Of a stretch of DNA of 64,000 nt, positions 22,850-34,726 are shown one piece after another. The notes under the pieces are model-generated. The model was not told the origin of the DNA. It worked only from the letters and a program-made list of their open reading frames with translations, and did not search any database. Position 1 is the stretch's first letter; each line of letters begins with the position of its first letter. The stretch is from Rusavskia elegans (lineage: Eukaryota > Ascomycota > Lecanoromycetes > Teloschistales > Teloschistaceae): contig SAUG01000164.1 of NCBI GenBank assembly GCA_011316305.1, forward strand, positions 1 through 64,000, in the 5' to 3' direction. The position numbers and the translations under genes are program-made.

Positions 22850-25800
22850 GGGCCTTAATAAATAGATATAGTTTAATCTAGAAATTAATAGGAATTACCT
22901 CGAAGTTTTCGCTAATTTAGGTACTATTAACTACTTTATCGCTAGATATATTATTAACCTTCTAGAATTAAAGCTTTAGTAGTTATTAGGTAGAATATAG
23001 CTCGAAGGCGGTAAGACTATAAATATTTTAGGAACGACGGAACTTTTATAGTTTTATAGAATCTTTTCTACTACTATTTTTTATATAGTACTAGATATAG
23101 ACTATAATCTAATTCTCGGAAAAGATTTCTAGAAATAGTATTACTTAGTACCTAATTATAATACTCTAAGAATATAAATCTAGTAAAATAGAATTATATA
23201 TTGGTTATATAACGCCTCGAATATATATTATTTATAACTTTTTAAAAATACCCCGATCGAGTTTTCCGAAATTAATTTTAAAAGGTTTAAACGATTTATT
23301 AGAAAGGGCGTATAGGCCTGCCTATATATTATATAAAACGAATCTAACTTTCCGGAATAATTTAACCCGGTCTAGAAAATAATAGGTTATATAGGACTAG
23401 ATAGAGTTTTTAGCCCGAAACTTCTAAATTATTTCTAAAATAACCTTCCGATAAAACTACTACCGGAAAGACTATTAGATTATATAATTAAAACCGGTAA
23501 TACTCGACCTATTAATTAAGCTTATTATAGTTTATCTTCTAAGTAGAATAAGGAATAGAAGTATTAGATTAAATATTTTACCGAGTAAGGATTAATTTAA
23601 CTAAGTTAATTTCTTTAGGACGCGCCTATTCTTTTTATTAAAAAGAAAGATAGTAGCTAGCGTATATATATCGACTACCGGGGCCTTAATAGTATAACTA
23701 TAAAAAATAGATATCTATTACCTAAAATTTAAGATTATCTAGATACTATTAAAATAGTAAAATACTTTAGTAAAATTAATCTAATAAGTGGTTACTAGCA
23801 GATTAATATTATCGATAAAGATTATATAAAGACGGCTTTTAATACTAAAGCTAGTAAATATAAGTTTTTAGTTATATTATTTAGGTTAACGAATATATCT
23901 ATAATATTCTAAACTATAATAAATAATATATTTAGGCCGTTTCTTAATAATTTCGTAGTTATTTACCTCGATAATATCTTAATCTATTCGAAAAACGAGG
24001 AGGAGTATCTATAGTATATTAAAGCTATTATAGAGGTACTCGAGAAGAACTAATTATTTATAAAACCTTTAAAATACCTATTTTTCTTGAAGTATATTAA
24101 ATTCTACGGGTATATTATTAGTAATAGAAAAGTCCGTATAGATATAGCGAAAGTAAAAGCTATTAAAGACTAGCCGCCGCTATAAATAGTATACAATATA
24201 TAATCCTTTTTAGAATTATATATCTATTACCGGAGATTTATAGAGGATTTCGCCCTAATATATAGGCCTTTCTATAAATTAATCTAAGGTTTAGAAAGTA
24301 AAAAATATAAACTAATCCGAATAAATTTTTAAGCTCGAAATATATACGAACTAATTAAAAATATTATAATAAATAATAAGGTACTTATTTAACCCGATAA
24401 AATTCTATCTTTTATTATCGAAATAGATACCTCTGATTTTAGATAGAGCGCCGTTCTTTACTAGATTAATACCGATAGTATTAAGCAGCCTATTATTTTC
24501 GAAAGCAAGGTATTTATATCTATAGAGCGTAACTATACTATCTATAAATAAGAGCTTTTTACTATTAAAAAATCTCTATAGCGATAGCGCTGCTATATTA
24601 AAAATAGAATAATTATAACTATTAGAACGGATTATATAGGCTTATAATATTTTAGGACTACTACTAAATCTTTTAGGAAGTTTATTCGCTAGCTCGCGGA
24701 ATTTAGAAAGTATAAACTTAATATTAAATATAAACCGGGTAGTAAGATAATAGTAGCGGATATACTAAACCGAAGAGGAAATTTCTAGCTATTTACCGGT
24801 AAAGTTAATAATTATACGATTTTATTTAATAATACTATTAGAGCTTATACGGAATCCGGAACCCTATCTAATAATCCGGAAATAAAGGTTACTTTAAAGA
24901 AATATAAATATTATCTCCGAATTAAAAATAATATAGTATAGTACTAAGATTCGCTTTAAAATAGTTAGGTACTATATATTCTAGTATAGATTTATATAAA
25001 CTTCCTGGACTATATCTATAAATAATATAGTTACTATTCGTATAAAATAATAATAGATATTATTTATATAAAATAGTAGTAGCCTGAAATAAAAAAAGAT
25101 ATTAAATATTATATTAAATACTATCCCGAATATCAGCTTACTACTATCTTTCGCGATATTAAACGGAATATAATATATCTCTCTAGTATCTAGAAAGATA
25201 GGTTAAATCCTTTTAAATACTAGAAATTCGATTTTATCGGTCCTTTACTAGAAACTAACTAGGGTAATAAATAAATTATAACTACGATTAACTATACTAA
25301 TAGATAGCCTATAGCTTAGTCGCTTCTAAATATAATAGTAGAGGTACTAGCCGAATTTATTATCTATCGGATCTACCGTAATTACGGCTTTTTGAAAGAA
25401 ATTATTATTAATCGAAATATAAACTTTTAGATTCTAGCTATAGATAAAGTATACCGCCTATTAGAAATTAAGTATTAAGATATAACGCCTTATTACCTTT
25501 AAATAAATAGTATAGTCGAGAGGTTTAACGGAATTTTCGGGAAAATATTTACTAAATACTATATCGGGTAGCCGAAAAAAACTTAGAATCTTTATTTAAA
25601 TTAGGTTCTATTTACTATACGTATTCGTATATATATAACTACTAGATTTTTACCCTTCTATTTACTTTATAGTATTAACCTAATACTACCGACTAATACT
25701 TCTAGCTCTTTTCCGGAAGAATATAATAAAAGAATCGATTCTATACAATTCTTTTTATACGATTGAACTAAGATATTTAAAGATATAATAATATAAATAA

Positions 25801-26235
25801 AAATAAATAAAAAGGCGTAGAATATAAAAGTAAAAGATAATACCTTTATTAAAGGAAATATAGTTTTAATTAGAACTAAGTAATTTTAAAAGTTTAAAGT
25901 TAATTAGTATAGTCTATATAAGGTTATTTAAACTAAAATCTTAAATATTTATATTCTAAAACCTCCTAGTAAATCCGCTAATAAATACCTGATTAGTAGA
26001 AATTATATAAAGAAATACTTTATAGAAGGAAATATTACTATTAGATAGAAAATATTTTATAGGTATAGAAAACTAAGGAAAGTTACTATAGAATAACCTC
26101 CGCTAGGCGAAAAGCGTAAGCGAGGAAGACCTTATAAGCTAAAGCCAGCAGAGAATCTAGATAATAATTATTTGCCTAAATTTAGGCCTGTATCTAAAAA
26201 TAATCTCTATAAAAAAGACGACGATAAAATATAAA
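22850..26235 (+). pseudogene. pol relict (protease, RT, RNase H, integrase) of the Gypsy element
   Basis: Recognisable in one orientation though broken by many TAA/TAG codons. A protease-like segment is near 22920. RT is at about 23615-24010, with blocks such as APILFIKKKD, IYIDYRGLN and YFSKINL. The polymerase box at 23964-23975 reads Tyr-Leu-Asp-Asn instead of YLDD. An RNase H block is near 24420 (IDTSDF), and an integrase core lies at about 25230-25540 (FDFIGPLLE, IVERFNG). The C-terminus keeps a basic AT-hook-like motif, KRKRGRPYK, near 26112-26140. Mutations are transitions in a RIP context. Non-functional. Confidence 0.9.
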
Positions 26236-28207
26236 CTTCTAGAAAAAGGAAGAATTAGTTAGATTTTTAATTTTATTTATTATTTTATATATTTATATAT
26301 ATTAAAATATAAATTAATTCTAGTTTAGATATAACGTCTTTACCTTTTATTTATTTTAAAAAAAAGATATTCTTATTAATTTCCTATAAAGTAAAGAATA
26401 AATAAATATATAAATAATTCTAAGACGATATTAAAAGCGGAGCTTTTTACTAGTTTACGAAATTATATTTAATAAAGATTTAATAGTAATTTTAGGTACG
26501 GTCTTTTATTCTAAAATATATATAATATATATTTATTAAACCGGAAGAATTTAAATTAAAAGTTTAAAAAATTAGATCCCCTTTATATTTTAGTATAAAG
26601 CTAAGATATAATAGGGCCGCCTTTTATAATATAACTATCGTACCTTAAATATAGCTATACCGAAATCTAAATAACTATCTACTATTTTTTAATCTTAGTA
26701 TATTTACCGCTTTCGACGAAGCCGAAGTACCTATTTAAAACTAGAGCAATCTTTATTAGTAAAGTTAAAGTCTTTATATTTATATTTCCTCTCGCTTTAG
26801 AGCCGATCTATTTAACGTTAAACTGCTATATACTATACCTTAAAGGTATATATATAGTAAACCTTATAGTAAACCGCGCGGGCGTTAATAGAAGCGGCCG
26901 GTAAAGGTAGTATACTCTCTAGGTCCGAAGGTATAGAAAAGAAAAAAAACGATTTTTAAAAAGGCCCGGGGCCGAACTAAAATTCTAATTATATATAATT
27001 AGTATCCGATAAAAATATATAGCTAAATAAGTTCGTAGTTTTTAATATATACAACGGAAATCTAGCTAATAGATAACTACTAGCCCTTTTTTTTTTAATT
27101 ATATTTGTTAATAAAGTTTCGGCTTAGATTATAGAAAGTTTATTTTTATATCCAGGTCTATTAGAGTTATTAATAGTAGACTAGGAAAATAAAGCTAGAG
27201 AATTAAAGCCCCTATTATTCTATAGGAAATCGGGCGGAGAAATATTATAGTCTATAATTCGCTTCGACGACAATCGATATAACCGTAGTAGAATAGAAGG
27301 AAGCGGTATAAAATTATCGCCTATATAGTTTCTAGCTTTTATACCCGCTCGTTTCCTAGAAAATTATAGGATCTATATCTATAACGGAAACTCTATACCG
27401 ACTATAGATTATAATCTATATAAAGATAAATACGGATATTTACTTTAACGGTACTTCTATAGACAGTTACTATATATATTTCCGAATTTCTATTATATAT
27501 TTACGTAGTATATAAAAGGACGGATAATATCGCTAGTATAAAAGCTATAAAGTTTACTTACTTAAGTTCTATATAGCTAGAATAAAATTAGTCGCTCGAA
27601 GAGAAATAGGTTATATATATCTAAAGAACGACTTATTTATACGAAAATAGTATTAAATTCTTATAGATCTATAATCTAGATAAATCGGCTAAGCTTACCG
27701 AAGTATTCTATACGAATTTTAATATTTTAGTACCGGAAATTATTAGGAAGAGTAACGCTTCCCGAAATAAATTAATAGAACTACTAATATAAGCGATATT
27801 TCTATCGAATAGTCTAATTTATAGTATCTATTACTATATAAAAATAGTAATTACTTCTATAAATAATAGTTACTGCTTTATTAGCTTGCCGTCTATTACT
27901 TTATAAAGATTTTATAATAATTCTAACCGCTGCCGGGTTAGGTATAATATACTATAATAGTTATTATTACTATTATTAGAGCAGATAATCGATAATATTA
28001 TTAAAAGAAAAAGCTCCGAGAGTTAAAAAGTTCGAGATTATAGTAGTCGATATCGAGTTTCTGCTAATATACTTATTTACTTCTATATAAATTATATAAA
28101 GGTAACTTTATACTCTTCGTTTTATTTTACTTACTATTACTAGTTATAGTTTTATTTCTATTACTATTTAGTTTTAGAAAATACTTACTTCTCCCTATAT
28201 CTTATTT

Positions 28208-28220
28208 AGGAAGGGGAAAG
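28208..28220 (+). promoter_or_regulatory. polypurine tract of the Gypsy element
   Basis: AGGAAGGGGAAAG lies immediately 5' of the right LTR, the position of the plus-strand primer for reverse transcription. Confidence 0.75.
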
Positions 28221-28435
28221 TATAGTAATTAAAATTCTAAATTATTCGAACGGTTTAAAAAGTTATAAAATATATATCTGGATTATATAGTTATATATAA
28301 ATTCAGATACTAACTAATCCGGTTGCTAATTATAAAAGCGGGTATAGAAACGGGTATAGGTCTAGCGTAGAAATACTTATATATATAAATATCTTACTCT
28401 TTTATAGTTATAGAAAATCAGCTTGGAATTCTACA
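28221..28435 (+). repeat. 3' LTR of the Gypsy element
   Basis: 215 bp, same length as the 5' LTR. It begins TATAGTAATT, where the solo copy has TGTAGTGGTC (G-to-A changes at TpG), and ends intact in GGAATTCTACA. Confidence 0.92.
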
Positions 28436-28953
28436 CTATTAAATTTCTTTTAATTTTTTCGAACTTTTATTAAATACTAGCTATCGAATCGATAATATTA
28501 TAGATAAAGCGAGAATTTATAGTAATTAGAAATATATTTTAGAAAGTAGTTAAAGAATATAGAAAACGATATTAAAAGTTTAAAAGAAAAGTCCGAATTA
28601 TAGAACTAGAACGTTAAGCCTGCCGGATATAATATCGTCGGAATTTTAATAATTTCTAGTAATTATAAAAACGATTCGATTTTTTTAATTTTTATATCGT
28701 TCGAATATATTTAGTTAGTTTTATAATTTAATATTAAATTCGTAACTATAATAACGTTATATTATAATTATTATATAAAAATAATTAATTTAAATATTAA
28801 TAGTTTAAAATTCTATAATATTTCGTATAATCGTTTCGCTATAAATAAAATAGAGTAAACTAATTAGTTTATTATAGACCGTATATAATAGATTTTATTT
28901 AAAGTAAAATCGCTGTTAAATTTTAGATTATTAAAATCTAGTATAATTAATAT

Positions 28954-29168
28954 TGTAGAATTCCAAGCTGATTTCCTATAATTATAGAGGAGTAAGACAT
29001 TTATATATACAAGTATTTCCACGCTAGGCCTATACCTGTTCCTATATCTACTTTTACGATTAGCGACCGGATTAGTTAGTATCCGAATTCGTATATAACT
29101 ATATAATCCAGATATATATTCCATAACCGTTTAAACCGTTCGAGTGATTCAGAACCCTGACCACTACA
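28954..29168 (-). repeat. inverted solo LTR of the same Gypsy family
   Basis: The complement matches the two LTRs over the full 215 bp and is the least mutated copy: it keeps TGTAGTGGTCAGGGTTCTG and GGAATTCTACA. ATAT occurs on both sides, consistent with a 4-bp target duplication like that of the full element. It probably arose by LTR-LTR recombination. Confidence 0.9.
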
Positions 29169-29399
29169 ATATAACTATATAATAGTTTAACGAAGTAGAT
29201 TATTATTTAATATTTAGTAATAAAGTTTTAAATTATATTAAACGTTTTTAAATAATCCAAAAATAATTAAATTCCAATCGCTTTTAATATAGATATTAAT
29301 TATTAAAAAAAATAATATATTACGTCCGAATAGGTTTAGCAGATTTAGTAGTTAATTCCGCCTTTTAATTTTTCTAAATTTTTATTATCTATTTTCTTT

Positions 29400-29900
29400 T
29401 TCTTTATTTAAATAGATATCTTCTATAATTATACTATTAGTTATTTTTCGAAGATATTCTAAATATTAGAAATATTCTATCGCGTTTTGTTTATTACTAT
29501 AGATTTTAACGTCTATTTCGAAAAAGTCTCGGAAGTTTATATAATTAAAATCTTTATAATATCTCTTTAATTAAATTTTTAAAATCGAAAAAAACTTTTT
29601 AATAGAATTATAATTAGACGAATAAAATAGTAAATATAGAACTTTAATCCCGAAGCTATTATAGAAGGTTTTAATTCTTTTATTTATATATATTAAATAA
29701 TTATCTATAATAAATACTAATTTTTTAACTAGAAAAGAAATTATATTTAGAAAAAATATTTTTTCTAAAAAACTATTCGAGTCGGAAGTTTTTAATAATA
29801 TTTTTATAGATTATATAATTTAATATCTTATCGGAATAATATATTAGATAGATATTAAATATTTTACTACGTTAAAAAAGTTTTTATATAGTAGATTTAA
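29400..29900 (-). pseudogene. Tc1-type DDE transposase relict
   Basis: On the minus strand the frame reads LVFIIDN, then after a short stretch GIKVLYLLFYSSNYNSIKKF. This is the family block around the second catalytic Asp and the (L)PPYSPDLNPIEE motif. The Asp codon is 29705-29703; the codon at the Glu position (29600-29598) is AAA. Exactly 34 residues lie between them, as in DD34E Tc1 transposases. Pro-to-Leu/Ser and Glu-to-Lys changes are all transitions. A further helical block (YYKDFNYINFRDFFEI) follows. The upstream part of the gene extends towards 30400 but cannot be read reliably. Confidence 0.85.
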
Positions 29901-30504
29901 TTTCGAAAACAAACTATTTTTATTTATAATAGATAGTATATTTATTAACAGCGCTTTCGTTAATATAGACGAGCTACTAGTAGTAATACTCCGAAATTTC
30001 TAATATAAAAATATTATAAAATTCTAGAACCTTTTTTTTATTTAAATTTATAGCGATTTTTTTAAAAACTTTAACGCCTTTAATATCTAGTAGATACGTA
30101 CGGTAGAGAAAATCTTATTATATTTATCGAAAATCTATTCTACTATTTTATTAAAATAAAATTATAGAATTTCGATAAAGTATTTAGTTAATCCGCTTTT
30201 AATATTATCGGTAAATTTAATTAAAGGTCTCTAGTATATAATATTAAAATTTAGTATATAAAATCCGAAGGTTATAATATTATTTTTAATACGATATATC
30301 TACTATTCGTTATATAATTCGAAATAGATAATAGTAAAAAGATAAAGATTATTAACGAAATATTATAATATTTTTTCCTTCTATTCGAAAGTTATAGCTA
30401 TTAGTATTATACTAAAAACTATTAATAAAAGCTCTATTATAAATTATAGAACGTATATATATATAGGCTTTTAAAATATCTAATTTAGATATATATATAG
30501 AAAT

Positions 30505-30619
30505 TATAGTAGTAGTAGAAATCGAAAGATTATATAGCGTTAAAAAGTTATAAGATTTATATATAAGTTTAGTAGGGCTCGCGTAAAACTCTAACTGACC
30601 AGGTTTATTTAATCTGGGG
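30505..30619. repeat. right terminal inverted repeat of the Tc1-like element
   Basis: Complementary to 18766-18880 and ending GGGG before the duplicated TA. Normal-composition DNA resumes at once on its right. Confidence 0.92.
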
Positions 30620-30841
30620 TAATGCCTCGTTCTTGGTGGTGCGGATAAAGCTCGGAAGTAGCCAGGGGGGTGAGCATCTTGCAGCGTGTCTTCTTGACTT
30701 CACCAACTTCAACGGCGCCCAATTAATTCCAGCTGCCCGACTTTCGCTCTCATCTGTTCACAACACATTGTCTTCCGGCACTTCATTCTTTACCGTAATA
30801 CTCCCTTCTTGGTTGACGCACTTGCATGAGCACCACCCAAC

Positions 30842-32082
30842 ATGGCTCACATCCGTGGCACGGCGGGCTACAATCTGGGTGCCCAAGACAATCGCTTCGG
30901 TGGTCCGGGTCGCGCAGATGCAACCAACGACCCAAGTCCGTTGGATCAAATACGTGAACAGACCAGCAAGATCGAGGACTGGCTGGATACCATATCTGAT
31001 CCTCTGAAACCGTACGTGCACCTCCTGCGGACTGTTGGAGCATCTGGCAAGAACAAAGGGCATACTAGGATCTAGGATACAACCCCCGGAGAGGGTCACC
31101 GAGGAGAAATCGTGTTAACAGGAGACGAACATCTAGATACCTCCCCATGATCGGCCGCTTCCTCATCGTTGTCACTTTCCTTGAAGATGCCCTGCGGATC
31201 CTTACGCAATGGAGTGATCAGCTCATCTACCTGAAAGATTACAGGCACAGTATGTTCATTGAATCTGAGACACAGATGCCCCAACGGGCTAAAACAACCT
31301 CTGTTACGTTCAATGCTAACAGTTGTACCACCAGTACCCTGGGGTCTCACACACCTCTTCCTCCTCGTCAACGTCCTCGCAATGCTCGCCTGTTCCACCC
31401 TTGTCATCGCCCGCAAATACAGCGAATACGCGGTCTTCGGTCTCCTCGGCGTGGTCATCACCCAAGCTCTCGGCTATGGTCTCATCTTCGACCTGAATTT
31501 CTTCCTCCGCAACCTCAGCGTCATGGGTGGCCTCTTGATGGTATTGTCCGACAGCTGGGTGCGGAAGAAGTTCGCGCCAGCTGGACTGCCGCAGATGGAT
31601 GAGAAGGATCGCAAGATGTACTTCCAGCTCGCGGGAAGGGTGCTGTTGATCTTTTTGTTCATTGGATTCGTCTTCGCTGGGGACTGGGGATTCGGGAGGG
31701 TTATTGTCAGTTTGTTTGGCTTCGTCGCCTGTGTGATGGTGGTGGTGGGTTTCAAAGCCAAGTTCAGTGCGGTGATGCTGGTGGTCATCCTCAGTATATT
31801 CAATCTACTGGTGAACAATTTCTGGACAGTGAGTACATAATATTCCTAGCCCGACGATCCAAGCTGACACTGTGGACAGCTACACGAACACCACCCCCAC
31901 AAGGACTTTGCCAAATACGACTTCTTTCAAATCTTGTCGATCGTGTACGTGCTGCCTTTATTCTTCCCCCTTTCCTCCAGCATCTCCGTACACTAACACT
32001 CCTATTCAGCGGTGGCCTTCTACTTCTGGTAAACATGGGCCCCGGCCAATTCAGCGTGGACGAGAAGAAGAAAGTCTACTGA
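30842..32082 (+). CDS. ERV29: Erv29/SURF4-family ER cargo receptor
   Basis: Five exons (30842-31011, 31137-31249, 31335-31828, 31880-31944, 32010-32082), all phases consistent, give 304 aa. Erv29/SURF4 packages soluble secretory cargo into COPII vesicles at the ER. Family landmarks: an amphipathic N-terminus, then FLEDALRIL, RHIPWGLTHLFLLVN, about seven hydrophobic membrane segments, FNLLVNNFW, HEHHPHKDFAKYDFFQ and the terminal GPGQFSVDEKKKVY. The last four residues KKVY form a KKxx dilysine ER-retrieval signal. It begins 220 bp right of the transposon end, so the insertion lies in its upstream region. The 124-codon frame at 30633 is an upstream shadow. Confidence 0.95.
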
Positions 32083-32722
32083 TTATCACTCGCAAGATGC
32101 GGCTCCAAGCCTGCGATGTATCACCGTTTCCACATAAATCTGGTTCGCGTAGAAGAGTCATCGAAGTGGAGAAAATGGGCCCAAGATACCACAAACAATG
32201 GGTGTGAGATTTGCCAGATGGGGCCTCTTCCACTCCTTTCGAGGAGGAGGACAGGTGTCGTATCTTATGATGTATGTAGGAAATTAAATGATGGGTTGAC
32301 GGAGTCCAATTGTGCAATAGCAAAGACATGACGCCACGAGCTAAGGTGCAGTATCTGCATGGAATGGATCATCGACGAGACCTCCTATGGATGCCCGGTG
32401 CCTGTAGATCTCAGAAAGTTGACGTAGGGCTTGTCCCCAGCACACTCCTTACCGCTGAGCGGCAACATGGAAAGCCTCTTTGTCTCAATCTTTCGCGTTC
32501 CCCCATCAGTACTGGGACGGGAGCGGATGCAGCGGTGCTTTGATGTGCTATTGTCGGTGATAGCGTTGGTAGATTAGAGGTGGCCTGCTTCTGATATAAA
32601 GAGTCCATCAGAGCGCGCAGTTCCCTGTAGATGGGTCCCGAGATACATTCTGAGGGAGGCTTGAGATTCCATTCGAGAAAAGGCTGAAAGGGAAGTCGAG
32701 AAGGGAGTCCCGGCCGGGGTAA
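32083..32722. other. intergenic
   Basis: No supported gene. Composition is still normal here; TA-rich, RIP-like sequence begins inside the pseudogene that follows. Confidence 0.45.
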
Positions 32723-33748
32723 TCATAGGCTAACAACCTCGGTCTCTTCGTCTTCCTCTATCAAATTGAGCCTGTTGAGATCGTAGTCGAAGTGTCTTCC
32801 CCTTTCCGGGCTTCCGAACGAAGCTACCACTCTTACCCTTTATCCCGGATCTTTGATAGCGGAAGAAGATAGTAATTGAAGGGCCGCAAGCCTGATCAGC
32901 TGCCGGAAGATAGAGTATATTTAAGCAGAGTCAAGGTCCTATTCTAAAAGACGGCTTCGACTGATTTTCGATTCGTTGTCGATACGAAGGAAGCGGAACG
33001 AGAGCCTATTAGAAGCTATACCGAAAACAACTCTGTTCGCTCGATTCTCCTCTTTCCTAGATATATAGACAACGCCTATATAAGCGGTTAACTGTCCGAG
33101 GCAGGTATCTGTAGTATATACTTCTTTAGCCTCGATAATAAGGATATTAGTAGCTAAAGGCGACTGAGTGCGTAGCTCGTAAAAGATAGTATAGTCGCAG
33201 AACCCGTTAAGTATACGAGGCTGACCGCGAAGGGTTACTTACTTAGAGAATTAAACTTTATACTGAAGTTCCAACTGCGCAGGTTCTGAGGTCCCCTTCT
33301 ACTTTTCTCTTATAAATAGAGTTAACTGGTTTTCTTTATATAGCGCGGAAATAACAATCTAGTCGATTACCGTCCTACTGTAGGCTTTACTACTACGGTT
33401 AGTAAAGGAGGTTATCGCGACAATCCTTTCGATAGCTTCTAGGAGATATACTGGAATATCGATAGACAAGTCGTTAGCCTAAAGAATATAGGGTGCTCTA
33501 GTTAAGGAGAAGATTACTTCCGCTTCCGGAGGAAATAAAGAAGAGGGAGTAAGCTATACTAATTAGACTTGCTATATAACAGGGAGTTTAGGGCTTACCG
33601 TCTGCGCAGGTAGTTAGATACTTCGGTCAATCAGTAGTATCCTGTCTCTCAAGTCTTCCCAAGCTTGTTTATAATCTATAGGTTCAGACTTGACAAGGTT
33701 TTTTAGGTCTTCAAAATCCACGCTTCTCTTTCGCTTCTGGCCAGTCAT
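32723..33748 (-). pseudogene. RIP-inactivated PD-(D/E)XK nuclease-like gene
   Basis: The minus strand can be read as one uninterrupted frame of 342 codons from ATG (33748) to TGA, with no frameshift but about a dozen premature TAA/TAG codons, the changes expected from CAA/CAG or TGG under RIP. Readable parts: a basic N-terminus (MTGQKRKRSVDFEDLKNL), a helical middle, then GFCDYTIFYEL followed by NILIIEAKEVY. The Asp and the E-A-K triad fit the (D/E)xK nuclease core. The tail is FRFLRIDNESKISRSRLLE and a Glu-rich end. Many fungi have multicopy proteins of this kind. The RIP damage implies that this one was repeated in the genome when it was hit. Dead as a protein gene. Confidence 0.8.
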
Positions 33749-34726
33749 TATGGGTTCATGATGGTTGAGATATAGAGTACGGAGGATACACCGATACAGC
33801 AGTGGGGTCTTTGAAAAAATGAGAAATGGTGGATGTGGGGCTACCTTAGCCTACCAACCTTTGGCAAGCGGAAGGTTCCGCTGTTGAGCCGAATTTGGCC
33901 TAGCGCCAAAGTAGAAAAAACTACTAGACTTTTATAATAAACTTAGTAAAAATTTTCAATTGCTGTTGTTGACCATCTAGGGGTGTAAAAATGCGACCAG
34001 GATTGTCAACAGTAATCGATTCAATCATGATGCTGCATCTGCCATGACATTCATCAAAGCCTTGAGCATTGTGATCAGCAATTACGATCATAGTCACTAC
34101 TGGTGAAGATACTGAACATACCAGATATCGATCCGGTCGAACACTCGCCGGAGGGCAAATGACTAGCTTCGAAATCGCAATCAGGCTCAGACAAGACGTA
34201 AACCGCATGACAATGATCCCGAGATCTAAAGAATTCAAGAAAGGACATTCATCACCTCCGTTACCACGATCTTAACAGAAAAAAGGTCTCTCGGCAGAAG
34301 AAGTCAAAGATGAAGCATCATTTGCGGCAGAGGAGTGGTACGTCGTGCACTGCATATTGGTAGCTGTCATGTCTGCCAGGCCTCTCCGCCTTGCGATTTG
34401 AAACAGATTTATTGCGCTATGTTTGCCTTTTTTCCCCCAGTCATGAACGCGGAGACTGTTTCGGAGTTGATGGAACATCGAGTCGTCAATTGATGTTGAA
34501 AGTGCATCTGGTCTGTGGTTGAGATGGGAATCTCTGCTCCAGCCCGCATTCGGTCCAGAAGGAGATTTCTCCTACAAGGTTGCTGATCAACACGAAAAGG
34601 AATAAAGGCTGGCAAGTTTTGATAGATCATGAGCAACACGCACTCGAAGTGCAGATGGAATTCGCCAAAGTATATCAGACTCACTCTGTAGCGTCTATTG
34701 AATCATGGAACAGCAGGATCACCATT
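33749..34726. other. intergenic
   Basis: No supported gene; short weak frames on both strands only. Confidence 0.45.

Larger units (their letters stand above)
21018..28435 (+). mobile_element. nested Ty3/Gypsy LTR retrotransposon, RIP-inactivated
   Basis: A 7,418-bp element with two direct 215-bp LTRs, inserted in the Tc1-like element. LTRs run from TG (TGTAGTGG) to CA (AATTCTACA), with RIP changes at some ends. A purine-rich tract lies just before the right LTR. Flanking tetramers are TTAT and CTAT, equal apart from one C-to-T change. The inside shows a gag zinc-knuckle relict, then protease, reverse transcriptase, RNase H and integrase in the Gypsy order, all full of stops. About 2 kb between the end of pol and the right LTR remains unassigned. 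Confidence 0.93.

Noticed and set aside
28864..29124. 86-codon minus-strand frame in the AT island
   Set aside because: It is the solo LTR read as protein; the tyrosine/isoleucine-rich product reflects RIP, not coding.
30633..31007. 124-codon frame upstream of ERV29
   Set aside because: It overlaps exon 1 of ERV29 in another frame and runs back to the transposon edge. The ERV29 frame has strong homology; this one has none.
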